Assembly: GCA_016124235.1 (NCBI GenBank)
Contig: WGOC01000015.1
Span: 1 to 64,000 of the forward strand
Direction of reading: 5' to 3'
Length of the DNA stretch: 64,000 nt
From: a bacterium
Lineage (GTDB): Bacteria; Verrucomicrobiota; Verrucomicrobiia; Limisphaerales; RI-55
Part shown: piece after piece, positions 55,312 to 64,000 of the stretch
Numbering within the stretch: the stretch's first letter is position 1
How the letters are laid out: each line of letters begins with the position of its first letter
Translations under genes and position numbers: made by a program
Notes under the pieces: model-generated
Databases searched by the model: none
What the model was told of the DNA's origin: nothing
Seen by the model: the letters and a program-made list of their open reading frames with translations, nothing else

Positions 55312-55926
55312 CTATTCCAGTGCCCGGCGGGTGATCCGGGTTTCCAATTTGTAGTAATCGAAAAGTCCCCCGGGTCCGATATTCACGATGGGATATTGGA
55401 TCTGGAAAAACTCGAGTTTGAGATCGATGACGCGGTTGTTCTGGCCGGTCGTCAACACGTGGCCAAGATGGTCCTCCGCACGGAAGACCACCTGGTTGCT
55501 TATGAAATTTGCGACGACGATCGAGGAGCCGCCCGCGTCCGTGGTACGTTTGAAACGTGAGTCAGCCGAATCCCAGAAATAACGAATATAGCTGGCAGTA
55601 TTGGTCGTGGGATAAATCTGGAGTGCATTGCCCGCTTGCACCTCGCCCATCGGAATGTTTGTAAATCCAGTGAGCGAACCGATCCCCACACGGACGGACT
55701 TGGCCGAGCGCACCTCGTTGACCAGCCGGCTGATCGCGCCGCGAGCTTCATCACTCGCACCAAGTTTGGCCTTGGTAATTCCGTAAAGTCGAAGCCCGAA
55801 AATATTCGCGCCAACAGTGCCGAGAACGACCAGCGAGAAGAGCGCCGTGGCGACCATGATCTCGGTCAGCGTGTAGGCTGATTTGCGCCCAATCTCCGAG
55901 AAATTGTTCCGTAGTGCAGTTTTCAT
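55312..55926 (-). CDS. PilW-like minor pilin
   Basis: This 204-aa prepilin has the cleavage site before YTLTEIMVATALFSL, with Glu at +5, then a globular domain (RLVNEVRSAKSVRVGIGSL, EVQAGNALQIYPTTNTASYIRYF). The start overlaps the PilV-like stop by 4 nt (ATGA), and the stop is 4 bp from the PilX-like start. It forms the tip complex of a type IV pilus or pseudopilus together with the neighbours. The core pilin and the motor ATPase are not in the window. Confidence 0.82.
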   Translation of the reverse strand: MKTALRNNFSEIGRKSAYTLTEIMVATALFSLVVLGTVGANIFGLRLYGITKAKLGASDEARGAISRLVNEVRSAKSVRVGIGSLTGFTNIPMGEVQAGNALQIYPTTNTASYIRYFWDSADSRFKRTTDAGGSSIVVANFISNQVVFRAEDHLGHVLTTGQNNRVIDLKLEFFQIQYPIVNIGPGGLFDYYKLETRITRRALE

Positions 55927-56381
55927 TGGTCAGGTGCCCGGTAGGTAATCATCGTATTGGTGAAGATGCCCTGCCCCTTGAATGGCCACACGCAATCAAC
56001 CCGGATCATCTTCAGCGGCGGATCGGTGGATATGCTGGTAATCGTTGTGAAATTTGTCGCGTAGGTAATGTTTCCACCCGAGACCGGGACATCGAGTTCG
56101 GACACTTGTTCGCCGAAAGTTGCCATCGTCAGCTCGTCCGTGATCGGTGTCGTGAGGACATCCCATTTGGCGGCGCGGCATTGCTCGAGGCGCTGCATTG
56201 CGAGAGAATTTGCGGCCAGCGAATAGGCCGACCACTCAGCCCGTTTGGCGCTCATCACGTAACCCGTCACAATTGCGCCGAACGAAATCCCCATAATCGC
56301 CAGCGAAAACACCACTTCCACGATGGTGATACCTGTTCTCCGCCGCCGACTTGCGGGAGTTGTTTGCTTGCGGAATTTCAT
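55923..56381 (-). CDS. PilV-like minor pilin
   Basis: This 152-aa prepilin has a basic leader (RRRRTG), a cleavage site before ITIVEVVFSLAIMGISFGAI with Glu at +5, and then a short globular domain (AMQRLEQCRAAKWDVLT, VRVDCVWPFKGQG). It heads the operon PilV-PilW-PilX. Its promoter must lie in the 330-bp gap on its right, which it shares with purL. Confidence 0.82.
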   Translation of the reverse strand: MKFRKQTTPASRRRRTGITIVEVVFSLAIMGISFGAIVTGYVMSAKRAEWSAYSLAANSLAMQRLEQCRAAKWDVLTTPITDELTMATFGEQVSELDVPVSGGNITYATNFTTITSISTDPPLKMIRVDCVWPFKGQGIFTNTMITYRAPDQ

Positions 56382-56711
56382 GATCTTGCTGATTCGACGA
56401 CACTTGCCGCGATTCTACTAGGTAGGGATAGCATCCGTATTGCCATCACGGCCCCAATCGATATAAAGCCATTAGGCCCCATGTTTGTTGGTGATTCATC
56501 TCGCGAAGGACCTTTTAAAATCCGCGGATTTGCCCACGTTTGGGACAAAAAAGGAATCGCCCTGACAGTTCCTATTTACGAGAAGACAGTGTTTGCTCGG
56601 AGGTTCCCCTGAGAAATCTTCCTGCCGATCATGACGGTTTACTTGCCCGGGCCGGGCGGACGTGGAAATCTCCCGCCCTCGCCGCCGGTGGGCGCGAGCC
56701 ATATTGCCAAA
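56382..56711. other. Intergenic region before purL
   Basis: These 330 bp lie between the divergent pilin operon and purL. One open stretch on the plus strand ends at 56612 (FVGDSSREGPFKIRGFAHVWDKKG) but overlaps the pilin gene further upstream and has no ribosome site. The rest shows GC-rich runs. No definite promoter, terminator or purine riboswitch is seen. Confidence 0.45.
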
Positions 56712-59027
56712 ATGACCGATCCTGCGATTACCCCCGAACTCATTAAGCAGCACGGACTGACTCCCGAAGAATACGAGCAGATCAAGGAATTGATCGGCCG
56801 CGAGCCGAATTACACCGAGCTGGGCATCTTCTCGGTGATGTGGAGCGAACACTGTTCTTACAAGAATACCCGTCCGGTTTTGAAAGGTTTTCCCACCAAA
56901 TCGCCAAAGATTCTCGTGGGTGCCGGCGAGGAAAACGCCGGAATCATCGACATCGGCGACGGCATTGCCGTGGCCTTCAAGATTGAGTCGCACAACCACC
57001 CGAGTGCCGTGGAGCCGTTCCAGGGTGCCGCTACCGGTGTGGGCGGGATCATCCGCGACATTTTCACAATGGGTGCGCGTCCGATCGCTGCGGTGAATTC
57101 GCTACGGTTCGGCGAATTAAGCAATCCGGAGGTTCGCCGCCTTTTCGCGGGCGTGGTTTCCGGCATTGGTCATTACGGCAACTGCTTCGGCATTCCGACC
57201 GTCGCGGGCGAGGTTTACTTCGACAAATCGTACGAAGGGAATCCGCTGGTCAACGCGTTCGCCTTGGGCGTGCTGCGCCACGAGCAGATTGCGCGCGGGG
57301 CCGCCCGGGGAATTGGAAACCCTGTGTTTTACGTCGGCCCGGCGACGGGTCGAGATGGCCTCGCCGGTGCGGCGTTCGCCTCCCAAGACCTTACCGAAGA
57401 ATCGGCCGAGCACCAACGCGGCGCCGTGCAGGTTGGCGATCCATTCATGGAAAAGCTTGTTATGGAGGCCACGCTCGAACTGCTGGCCACGGGCGCCGTC
57501 GCGGGCATTCAAGACATGGGCGCGGCAGGTTTGACCTGTTCAACTTGCGAGACGGCCGGCCGCGCGGGCACAGGAATAGAAATCGATCTCGCCAAAGTCC
57601 CCCAACGCGCGCCGAACATGACGCCTTACGAGATTATGCTCAGCGAATCGCAGGAGCGCATGCTGATCATCGTCCAGAAAGGTCGCGAAGAGGAGGTTAA
57701 GCGCATCTTCGACAAATGGGATTTGCCGTGGGCCGAGATTGGGTTTGTGACCGACACCGGAATGATGGTCGTCAAGAATCATGGTGAAGTGGTGGTCAAT
57801 TTGCCGGCCAGCAAACTCGCCAATGACGCTCCGGTGTATCAGCGGGAAGCCCGGGAGCCAAAGTATCTCGAGAAAGTTCGCGCGTTGACCCTCGATGGTG
57901 TGGCCGATCTCACCGACCCAACCGACGCGCTCTCGCAGTTGCTTGCCTGGCCGAGCATCGCTTCGAAGAACTGGGTCTATCGGCAATACGATTTCACGGT
58001 GCGCGACGGAACGGTGGTCTTCCCTGGCTCCGACGCGGCGGTGATCCGTGTGAAAAACGATTCGCTGCCGTTGTTGCCGGCCGATTCGCCAAACGCCGGC
58101 AAAACTGTGCCCGACAAGTTCCTGGCCATCGCGGTCGATTGCAACGGAACCTACACGTATCTTGATCCCTATGAAGGCGGAAAGATCGCCGTCACGGAAT
58201 GCGCGCGTAATCTTGCCTGCTCCGGAGCCACTCCACTGGGTACGACCGACAACCTTAATTTTGGCAATCCCCACAACCCGGAGTTGTTCTGGCAACTCAA
58301 GGAAAGCGTTCGCGGTCTCGCCGACGCCTGCCGCGCGTTCAACGCTCCGGTGACCGGTGGCAACGTCAGTCTCTACAATCAAAACCCAACCGGCGCGATC
58401 GATCCGACGCCGACCGTCGCCATAGTCGGATTGATCGATGATCCGAAATACATCACGACCCAGTGGTTCAAGAACGAAGGTGACGTGATCATTTTGCTGG
58501 GTGAAGCCATCGACACTACGGACAAACTTGGTGGGCTGGGCGGTTCCGCTTATCTGCGTGTCATCCATCAAACGAAAAATGGCATCCCCCCACGTTGCGA
58601 CCTCGAAGTTGCAAAAAATCTGCACGAAGGCATCCGCGCATTGATCATCGGCGAATCGATCAAGAGCGCCCACGATTGCTCCGAAGGCGGTTTGCTTGTC
58701 GCCATTGCGGAGAGCTGCATTTCCAACCAATCAGCCCGCCATACGCCAGTGCTTTTGGGCGCGCAATTGGATCTTTCTGAGGCAAAAGTGGAACGTCTGG
58801 ATGCGCTCCTTTTTGGCGAGACTCAAAATCGTATCGTCATCAGCACGTCCGCGATCGATGCCGGCAAAGTGCTCGCGCAAGCAAAGGCGTTGAACCTACC
58901 GGCAATGCGACTTGGCACCGTCGGTGGCGACAAACTGACCGTGAAGACCGGACAAGGCGAATGGACATGGTCGCTGGCCGATCTCCACGACGCCTGGTTC
59001 AATTCAATCGCCCGCGCAATGGCGTGA
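56712..59027 (+). CDS. purL: Phosphoribosylformylglycinamidine synthase subunit PurL
   Basis: PurL (771 aa) is the small-type synthase subunit that makes FGAM from FGAR, ATP and glutamine-derived ammonia; it needs PurQ and PurS. Visible motifs are [70 protein letters not shown] and [11 protein letters not shown]. The ATG at 56712 gives the usual start. The longer frame from 56631 adds a Pro/Gly-rich stretch with no family match. No other purine genes are adjacent. Confidence 0.96.
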   Translation: MTDPAITPELIKQHGLTPEEYEQIKELIGREPNYTELGIFSVMWSEHCSYKNTRPVLKGFPTKSPKILVGAGEENAGIIDIGDGIAVAFKIESHNHPSAVEPFQGAATGVGGIIRDIFTMGARPIAAVNSLRFGELSNPEVRRLFAGVVSGIGHYGNCFGIPTVAGEVYFDKSYEGNPLVNAFALGVLRHEQIARGAARGIGNPVFYVGPATGRDGLAGAAFASQDLTEESAEHQRGAVQVGDPFMEKLVMEATLELLATGAVAGIQDMGAAGLTCSTCETAGRAGTGIEIDLAKVPQRAPNMTPYEIMLSESQERMLIIVQKGREEEVKRIFDKWDLPWAEIGFVTDTGMMVVKNHGEVVVNLPASKLANDAPVYQREAREPKYLEKVRALTLDGVADLTDPTDALSQLLAWPSIASKNWVYRQYDFTVRDGTVVFPGSDAAVIRVKNDSLPLLPADSPNAGKTVPDKFLAIAVDCNGTYTYLDPYEGGKIAVTECARNLACSGATPLGTTDNLNFGNPHNPELFWQLKESVRGLADACRAFNAPVTGGNVSLYNQNPTGAIDPTPTVAIVGLIDDPKYITTQWFKNEGDVIILLGEAIDTTDKLGGLGGSAYLRVIHQTKNGIPPRCDLEVAKNLHEGIRALIIGESIKSAHDCSEGGLLVAIAESCISNQSARHTPVLLGAQLDLSEAKVERLDALLFGETQNRIVISTSAIDAGKVLAQAKALNLPAMRLGTVGGDKLTVKTGQGEWTWSLADLHDAWFNSIARAMA

Positions 59028-59035
59028 GGTGAAAG

Positions 59036-60238
59036 CTAAACCCGGGATTCTGAATCGCGCTGAAAATCCTCCCACGCGGGAGACATTTCGCGGAGACGCT
59101 GAACCATCTTGGCGAAAACTTTCACAAACTGGTCAGCTTCACCCGCCGTCGTGTCTTTGCCGGGAGACACCAAAACGGCCGCTCGTGCCAGGTCCGCACT
59201 GACACCGATTGCGTCCAGCACCGGCGACGATTTTAACGCCTTCAACGTGCAAGCCGTGCCGCTGCCGATGGCAATTCCCTGAGCGTCGCACATGAGCATC
59301 AAGCCTTCGCCTTCGGTGCAAACGGGCGAAACGTTCAGATTCGTCACCAGCCTATTGCTGCCGATTGGCGGACCGTTGAGCTGGACGTGCGGGATCTCGT
59401 TATGAATTCCAGACCACAGGCGCTCTTGCATCTTGGCAACGTGAAGCATCCGTTCATCGAGACTCTCTTTTGCAGCATCAGCGGCCGCGCCGGCACCGGC
59501 GATCGCCGCGACATTTTCCGCCCCAGCGCGAAGTCCGCCTTCCTGAATGCCACCGTGGATCAAAGGAGCCAAACGCACGCGGCGGTTCCGATACAAAACT
59601 CCAACGCCCTTCGGTCCATAAAATCGGTGCGGGGCGAGTGTGAGCAAATCGATCCCCAAAGTCTGGACGTCCAGGGGTAGCCAGCCGCCGGCATAATTGG
59701 CTTCCACCAGAAACGTCGCGCCGGCATCAGCCGTGATCGCCCCCAGTTCCGCCAATGGCTGGATGGTTCCGATGTCGTAGTTCGCCGCGTGCGTCGCCAC
59801 CAGAAACGTATCGTCGGTCACTGCTTTTCGAACCTCGTCCAAATCCAGTTTGCCTGCCGAGTCGACCGGCACGTGGGTGACCGCAATGCCATCACGTTTG
59901 AGAAAATCGATGGAACTCAGCACCGCCGGATGTTCGATCGTGCTGCACACGACGTGCGAGCGCTTGCGCCGCGGATGCCAGGCGAGCCCTTTAATGGCGA
60001 GGTTGATGGCCTCCGTTCCGCTCGACGTGAATAGAATGTTCTCCGGTGATTCCGCGTTAAGCATCGCCGCAAATTGTTCGCGCGCTTGGTTCAACGCGTC
60101 CCGGGCGGCGAGCCCAAATTGGTGGATCGAGCCGGCACTCCCAAATTGTTCGTCCAGAAACGGCAACATCGCCTCCCGCGCCGCTGGCAGCAGCGGTGTG
60201 GTCGCGAGGTGATCGAGGTAAACGCGCGGTCCGGCCAT
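59036..60238 (-). CDS. Cysteine-desulfurase-like protein lacking the PLP lysine
   Basis: This 400-aa class V aminotransferase fold is close to NifS/IscS in layout (DHLATTPLLP, SGTEAINLAIKG, STIEHPAVL, PKGVGVLY, GGIQEGGLRAGAENV, GSGTACT). Key sites differ. The PLP lysine in the HK step of IscS is Arg205 here (PHRFYGPKG; codons CAC CGA). The Asp that contacts the PLP nitrogen is Glu179 (VEANY), and the nearby Gln is Tyr182. His in IEHPAVL and the loop cysteine Cys330 remain. It should not form the internal aldimine and may be a non-catalytic sulfur carrier or partner. The ATG at 60238 is preferred over the frame start at 60349. Confidence 0.85.
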   Translation of the reverse strand: MAGPRVYLDHLATTPLLPAAREAMLPFLDEQFGSAGSIHQFGLAARDALNQAREQFAAMLNAESPENILFTSSGTEAINLAIKGLAWHPRRKRSHVVCSTIEHPAVLSSIDFLKRDGIAVTHVPVDSAGKLDLDEVRKAVTDDTFLVATHAANYDIGTIQPLAELGAITADAGATFLVEANYAGGWLPLDVQTLGIDLLTLAPHRFYGPKGVGVLYRNRRVRLAPLIHGGIQEGGLRAGAENVAAIAGAGAAADAAKESLDERMLHVAKMQERLWSGIHNEIPHVQLNGPPIGSNRLVTNLNVSPVCTEGEGLMLMCDAQGIAIGSGTACTLKALKSSPVLDAIGVSADLARAAVLVSPGKDTTAGEADQFVKVFAKMVQRLREMSPAWEDFQRDSESRV

Positions 60239-60347
60239 CCCGGCGATGAAGCGAAAGGACTTAGTCCGTGTCAATCCGTGAGGTTTTTGAAACGGGAATG
60301 CTTTTTGGAATTGCCGCCTTGCCCAACCGCCCGAATGATGTGGTCTC

Positions 60348-62243
60348 ATGAAACGCGTCGCTCAATTTCCCAAGAACCTTCCCGTCCGCTTCCTTTGGGC
60401 GCTGGCCTTTGCGTGCCTGATAGCCCAGCCTGGATTCGCACAGGAAAAGAAAAAGATCACCAAGGCCGATGAATTGCCGCGGTTGACTTACTCGATCGAC
60501 GGCACGGCGACGGCACTGGTGACGAACGCGGAAAAGTTTGAGCCATTCGCGCAAAAAGTGCGGTCCGACATTGATAAATTGCTCTCCGAGTACGACATCG
60601 AAGACAAGGCAACGCTCAAGGAATTCAAGGGAACGCTGTTGTCGCTCGATCTCCTCGCCGGCAATGAGGAAGCGGCGATGAAGCTGATCCGCGAGTTGCG
60701 CGACCTGGAAGACAAGCCATCGCAAAAAATGCTGACCGGTCTTTCGACTGAATCACGCATGGCCGCCGAGAAGGTCGTGGAAAAGCCGAAGGAAAATGAA
60801 GCGGCTTTCAAGAAGGCATTCGAGGAAATCTACGAATCGCGCCTCAAAGCGTTGCCCTGGCCAATCGTGGAAGCGGATATCAAACGGGCCAAAGGCGGTC
60901 TGGAGATTCGAAGCGAAAACCTGCTGCTGGGCATGGTGCAAAGCCAGCTCGAGCCGGCGATCAAGGAGACGGGCACGGTCAGTCTGGACGTCGCGCAGAC
61001 TTTGATTGGTATTCGTTCCTTTCTGCAGGTGCAGTTGCCGCTCAAGGACGAAATGGTCGCCGCGTTGGGCGCGGTGATTTCGGCTCATGACGTCAAGAAG
61101 CCGGACATCTGGGCGGCGCGCGAATGGAACTTGCCGGACGACCAAAAGCTCGCGCCGGTAATCGTGGCAATTTGGGATTCAGGCGTGGACGTCGGCATAT
61201 TCAAGGACCGCGTTTTTACCAATCCGCGCGAACAAGCCGACGGACGGGACGACGACAACAACGGTTTTGTCGATGACGTTCACGGGATTGCGTTCGATCT
61301 GGAATCGCACAAGAACACTTCTCTACTTTATCCGTTGAAGGACGCGCAGGAACGGCTTCCCTCGATGAAAAATAAAATCAAAGGGCTGCTCGATCTGCAG
61401 GCCGCAGTGGACAGTCCGGAGGCGACCGAATTGAAGCAGGCGATGTCCACCATCAAACAAGACGAAGTAAAGCCGTTCATCGAGGACATCAGCCTGTTCG
61501 GCAACTACGCGCACGGCACGCACGTGGCCGGCATTGCGGCGGCCGGCAATCCGTTCATCCGTTTGCTCGTCGCGCGGCTTACGTTCGATTATCACTTGAT
61601 TCCCTTGGAGCCGACAATTGAACGGGCGGAGAACGAAGCAAAGATGTATCGCGAGACGGTGAACTATTTCAAAGCCAACCGTGTTCGCGTCGTCAATATG
61701 AGCTGGGGCGGTTCGTTGAAGGATGTCGAGGCGGCGCTCGAAGCGAATGCTGTGGAAAAGGATGCCGCCAAGCGCGCCGAACTGGCGCGGAAGATTTTCA
61801 AAATCAGCCGGGACGGCCTTTACGAAGCGATCAAGAGTGCCCCGGAGATTCTGTTCGTCTGCGCGGCCGGTAATAGCGACGAGGACAACGCGTTTCAGGA
61901 GGACATTCCGTCGTCGTTTCAATTGCCGAACATGATCACCGTCGGTGCGGTCGATCAGGCGGGCGATCGGACTTCGTTCACGAGCTTCGGCAAGAACGTC
62001 GAAGTTTACGCCAACGGCTTCGAAGTCGAGAGTTACATTCCCGGGGGCGATCGCATGAAGTTTTCCGGAACTTCGATGGCGTCGCCAAACGTGGTGAATC
62101 TGGCGGCCAAGATTCTCACCGAGAAGCCCTCATTGAAACCGGGCGAAGTTGCCGCGTTGATCAAACAAGGTGCGGAAAAAGGCGGCAGCGAAAATTTCGC
62201 ACTCATCAACCCGCAAAAGACGGCCGCGCTAATTGAGAAATAG
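60348..62243 (+). CDS. Secreted subtilisin-like serine peptidase (S8)
   Basis: This 631-aa protein has a signal peptide (ALAFACLIAQPGFAQ), an N-terminal charged helical region (residues 35-260) and the S8 catalytic domain: Asp near 275 in IWDSGVD, His near 388 in YAHGTHVAG, Ser near 573 in FSGTSMASP. The gap between Asp and His is about 110 residues, with an insertion containing LLDLQAAVDSPEATELKQAM, far longer than in simple subtilisins. The oxyanion Asn is in CAAGNSDED. It degrades proteins outside or in the periplasm. It is divergent from the NifS-like gene. Confidence 0.9.
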   Translation: MKRVAQFPKNLPVRFLWALAFACLIAQPGFAQEKKKITKADELPRLTYSIDGTATALVTNAEKFEPFAQKVRSDIDKLLSEYDIEDKATLKEFKGTLLSLDLLAGNEEAAMKLIRELRDLEDKPSQKMLTGLSTESRMAAEKVVEKPKENEAAFKKAFEEIYESRLKALPWPIVEADIKRAKGGLEIRSENLLLGMVQSQLEPAIKETGTVSLDVAQTLIGIRSFLQVQLPLKDEMVAALGAVISAHDVKKPDIWAAREWNLPDDQKLAPVIVAIWDSGVDVGIFKDRVFTNPREQADGRDDDNNGFVDDVHGIAFDLESHKNTSLLYPLKDAQERLPSMKNKIKGLLDLQAAVDSPEATELKQAMSTIKQDEVKPFIEDISLFGNYAHGTHVAGIAAAGNPFIRLLVARLTFDYHLIPLEPTIERAENEAKMYRETVNYFKANRVRVVNMSWGGSLKDVEAALEANAVEKDAAKRAELARKIFKISRDGLYEAIKSAPEILFVCAAGNSDEDNAFQEDIPSSFQLPNMITVGAVDQAGDRTSFTSFGKNVEVYANGFEVESYIPGGDRMKFSGTSMASPNVVNLAAKILTEKPSLKPGEVAALIKQGAEKGGSENFALINPQKTAALIEK

Positions 62244-62265
62244 ACAGCCAACCAATGTTCGTTCT

Positions 62266-62610
62266 CTAAAACTTAAGGTTATAGCCACTGGCGAGACATC
62301 CGAATGCACTCATCGTCACGCTCACGACGGCGAAGATGAGCGCAAAGAGAACGCTCAACCCGGCGCGCCCCGACGACGTCCGGCCGACGTGACATCCCAA
62401 AATCACTCCCGCGCCCATTCCTCCGAGCGCTCCGCCAAAGAAGCCAATACCCGGCGCGAGATCCGTCTTATCGCCGATCACGAGTACGCTCAGTGAAGTC
62501 AGCAAGACGGGACCCAACAACGCACCGAAAAACCAAAACCAGTTCAGCTTCTTGCGTCGCAGAATTGGCGGTTCGTTGGCAAGCGGAGGTGGGGTTGGGG
62601 TGGCGTTCAT
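62266..62610 (-). CDS. Small membrane protein of unknown function
   Basis: This 114-aa protein has a Pro-rich cytoplasmic start, a basic RRKKLNW stretch and three hydrophobic segments (WFWFFGALLGPVLLTSLSVLVI, GIGFFGGALGGMGAGVILGC, LSVLFALIFAVVSVTMSAFGC). It is convergent with the subtilase (22-bp gap). No family is recognised. Confidence 0.7.
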   Translation of the reverse strand: MNATPTPPPLANEPPILRRKKLNWFWFFGALLGPVLLTSLSVLVIGDKTDLAPGIGFFGGALGGMGAGVILGCHVGRTSSGRAGLSVLFALIFAVVSVTMSAFGCLASGYNLKF

Positions 62611-62758
62611 GTGATTGCGCGGAAGCTAACAGGAACGTTGAAAAGTTCAACAAGCCACCCGCTTGCCGGCTGGCTCGAACCGAATTCGGAGTCGCCGTTT
62701 CGTCAGCCTGCCGCCTTTCCGTTTGCCAATTGCGCAGTCGGTCGGCAGGTTCGTCTCC

Positions 62759-64000
62759 ATGCGCCGATTTCATTTTCTCGCCCTGCTTTTTGCTATTGCA
62801 TTTACAGCTTCCCAACTCGTAGCGGCAGACACCGAACCAAATAGGGACAACACCGCCGCCGAGGCCACCAAAAAGGAGAAGAAGGAGGAGGACAAAAAGG
62901 ACGAGTCCAAGGACATGGCCGTGTCGAAGGACGAGAAGACCCAGATCACAAAACATTCGATCACCGTTGGCGGTCAGCAGGTCGACTACACCGCCACCGC
63001 GGGAACCATCTTTTTGCGGAACAACAAGAACGAGCCGACGGCGTCGATCTTTTACATTGCCTACACGCGTGATGGCGTTGACGACAAAACCAAGCGGCCG
63101 GTGACCTTCTCATTCAACGGCGGACCAGGGTCGTCTTCCGTGTGGCTCCACATGGGCGCCCTCGGTCCAAAGCGAGCGGTGCTGGAAGAAGACGGCAGCC
63201 CGGTGCCGCCGCCCTACCGGATGGTCGACAATGAGTATTCGCTGCTCGACGTCACGGATCTGGTTTTCATTGATCCGGTCAGCACCGGCTACAGTCGAGC
63301 AACCAAACCGGAGGACGCCAGGAATTTTCACAGCGTCGATTCCGACATCAGTTCGGTGGCGGATTTCATCCGGCTCTACACGACGCGCAATGAACGTTGG
63401 ATGTCACCGAAGTTCATCATCGGGGAAAGCTACGGAACGACGCGAGCGGCCGGCTTAAGTGGCGAACTGAGCTCGGTGCATCGGATGAACGTAAACGGAA
63501 TCATGCTGGTCAGCACGGTGCTGAATTTCATGACCTTGCGATTCGCCGAGGGCAACGATCTACCGTACGTGTTGTTTTTCCCGACCTACGCGTCGACGGC
63601 CTGGTATCACAAAAAGCTCGCGCCGGAACTCCAGAATCAGTCGCTGGCGGACGTGCTGAAGCAAGCCGAGGAATTTGCGACCGGCGACTACAGCCAGGCG
63701 TTGCTGCTCGGTGACGGCTTGAGCGCGGATCGTCGCCAGCAGGTCGTTGCGCAATACGCGAAACTCACGAGCCTCAGCCCGCAGTTTATCGACCGTTCCA
63801 ACCTGCGGGTGAGCATGTCCGAGTTCAGTCGCGAATTGTTGCACGACGAGAACAAGATGATCGGCCGGTTTGACAGCCGTTACACGGGCTACGTGCGCGA
63901 TCGTCTGGGACTGGACATGGAGTACGATCCGAGCGGCGAAGCGGTCTTCAGCGCGTATGCGAGCACGTTCAACGACTATGTCCGGCGCGATCTGGGATTT
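62759..64000 (+). CDS. Secreted S10-type serine carboxypeptidase-like protein, truncated by the window end
   Basis: The frame opens at the ATG at 62759 and runs 414 codons to the last base without a stop. It has a signal peptide (FHFLALLFAIAFTASQLVAA), a charged Lys/Glu/Asp linker, and the S10 alpha/beta-hydrolase core: FSFNGGPGSSSVWLHMGALGP, DPVSTGYSR and the nucleophile Ser in IIGESYGTTRAAG. The Asp and His of the triad would lie beyond the edge. It trims C-terminal residues from peptides. Its neighbour, a subtilase, suggests extracellular protein use. Confidence 0.88.
   Translation, partial: MRRFHFLALLFAIAFTASQLVAADTEPNRDNTAAEATKKEKKEEDKKDESKDMAVSKDEKTQITKHSITVGGQQVDYTATAGTIFLRNNKNEPTASIFYIAYTRDGVDDKTKRPVTFSFNGGPGSSSVWLHMGALGPKRAVLEEDGSPVPPPYRMVDNEYSLLDVTDLVFIDPVSTGYSRATKPEDARNFHSVDSDISSVADFIRLYTTRNERWMSPKFIIGESYGTTRAAGLSGELSSVHRMNVNGIMLVSTVLNFMTLRFAEGNDLPYVLFFPTYASTAWYHKKLAPELQNQSLADVLKQAEEFATGDYSQALLLGDGLSADRRQQVVAQYAKLTSLSPQFIDRSNLRVSMSEFSRELLHDENKMIGRFDSRYTGYVRDRLGLDMEYDPSGEAVFSAYASTFNDYVRRDLGF

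Noticed and set aside
55914..56612. 232-aa open frame on the plus strand across the pilin operon start
   Set aside because: Most of it is antisense to the PilV-like gene; the last about 70 codons lie in the gap but have no start or ribosome site.
56382..56711. Purine riboswitch before purL
   Set aside because: The conserved core bases of the purine aptamer are not recognisable in the gap.
57540..58730. 396-aa open frame on the minus strand
   Set aside because: It is antisense to purL and has no recognisable motif.

Overview
The window looks like a chromosomal segment of a Verrucomicrobiota bacterium, probably of the Limisphaerales/Pedosphaerales type. This is an inference from gene content: a pseudopilin-like protein ending in a DG-rich C-terminus, DUF5069 and DUF6580 proteins, an ECF sigma factor paired with a membrane-anchored Ser/Thr kinase, secreted Tat-dependent oxidoreductases and glycoside hydrolases, and many short palindromic repeats. 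Most of the window is GC-rich. The first 1.5 kb is clearly AT-richer.

Layout. 0-1.6 kb: a tyrosine recombinase next to the 3' end of a tRNA-Arg(TCG), the inner edge of an integrated element that continues off the left side. 1.7-7 kb: aminotransferase, secreted Gfo/Idh/MocA oxidoreductase, MOSC protein and mutL. 7.1-10.5 kb: signalling block with an ECF sigma factor, a tiny membrane protein, a Ser/Thr kinase and a cyclic-nucleotide-binding histidine kinase. 10.6-15.9 kb: glycosyltransferase, methyltransferase with an in-frame stop near its end, GH29 fucosidase, DJ-1/PfpI protein and a small zinc-type protein. 15.9-22.2 kb: sigma factor fused to a membrane/coiled-coil tail, cytochrome c-sorbosone dehydrogenase-like protein, shikimate kinase, queG, and a nucleotidyltransferase two-gene module. 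22.2-31.9 kb: lipoprotein phosphoesterase, asparagine-synthase-like protein, then a same-strand run of sugar genes (rhamnose mutarotase, GH99-like protein, unknown secreted protein, GH43-like protein). 32.1-40.4 kb: ligA, secreted repeat protein, HEAT protein, second aminotransferase and uvrC. 40.4-49.7 kb: cupin, a heterodimeric ABC exporter pair, a pseudopilin-like protein, an MsbA-like exporter, a GT-A-like protein and an RluA-type pseudouridine synthase. 49.7-56.4 kb: DUF6580, YfcE-like phosphoesterase, DUF5069, GST-like protein, PIN-PhoH ATPase and a three-gene minor-pilin operon. 56.7-64 kb: purL, a NifS-like protein lacking the PLP lysine, a subtilase, a small membrane protein and a truncated S10-type peptidase.

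Housekeeping genes for DNA repair (mutL, uvrC, ligA), purine, shikimate and queuosine synthesis are interspersed with secreted degradative enzymes and envelope genes. Most genes are monocistronic or in pairs. No CRISPR array, prophage body or complete known defence system was seen. The most unusual signals are: a perfectly symmetric nested dyad at the integrase start; palindromic repeats carried in frame inside mutL and an asparagine-synthase-like gene; a conserved NifS fold with Lys-to-Arg at the PLP position; a sigma factor fused to a transmembrane coiled-coil tail; and an exact-length remnant of a GH99-like C-terminus 1.1 kb downstream of the intact gene.
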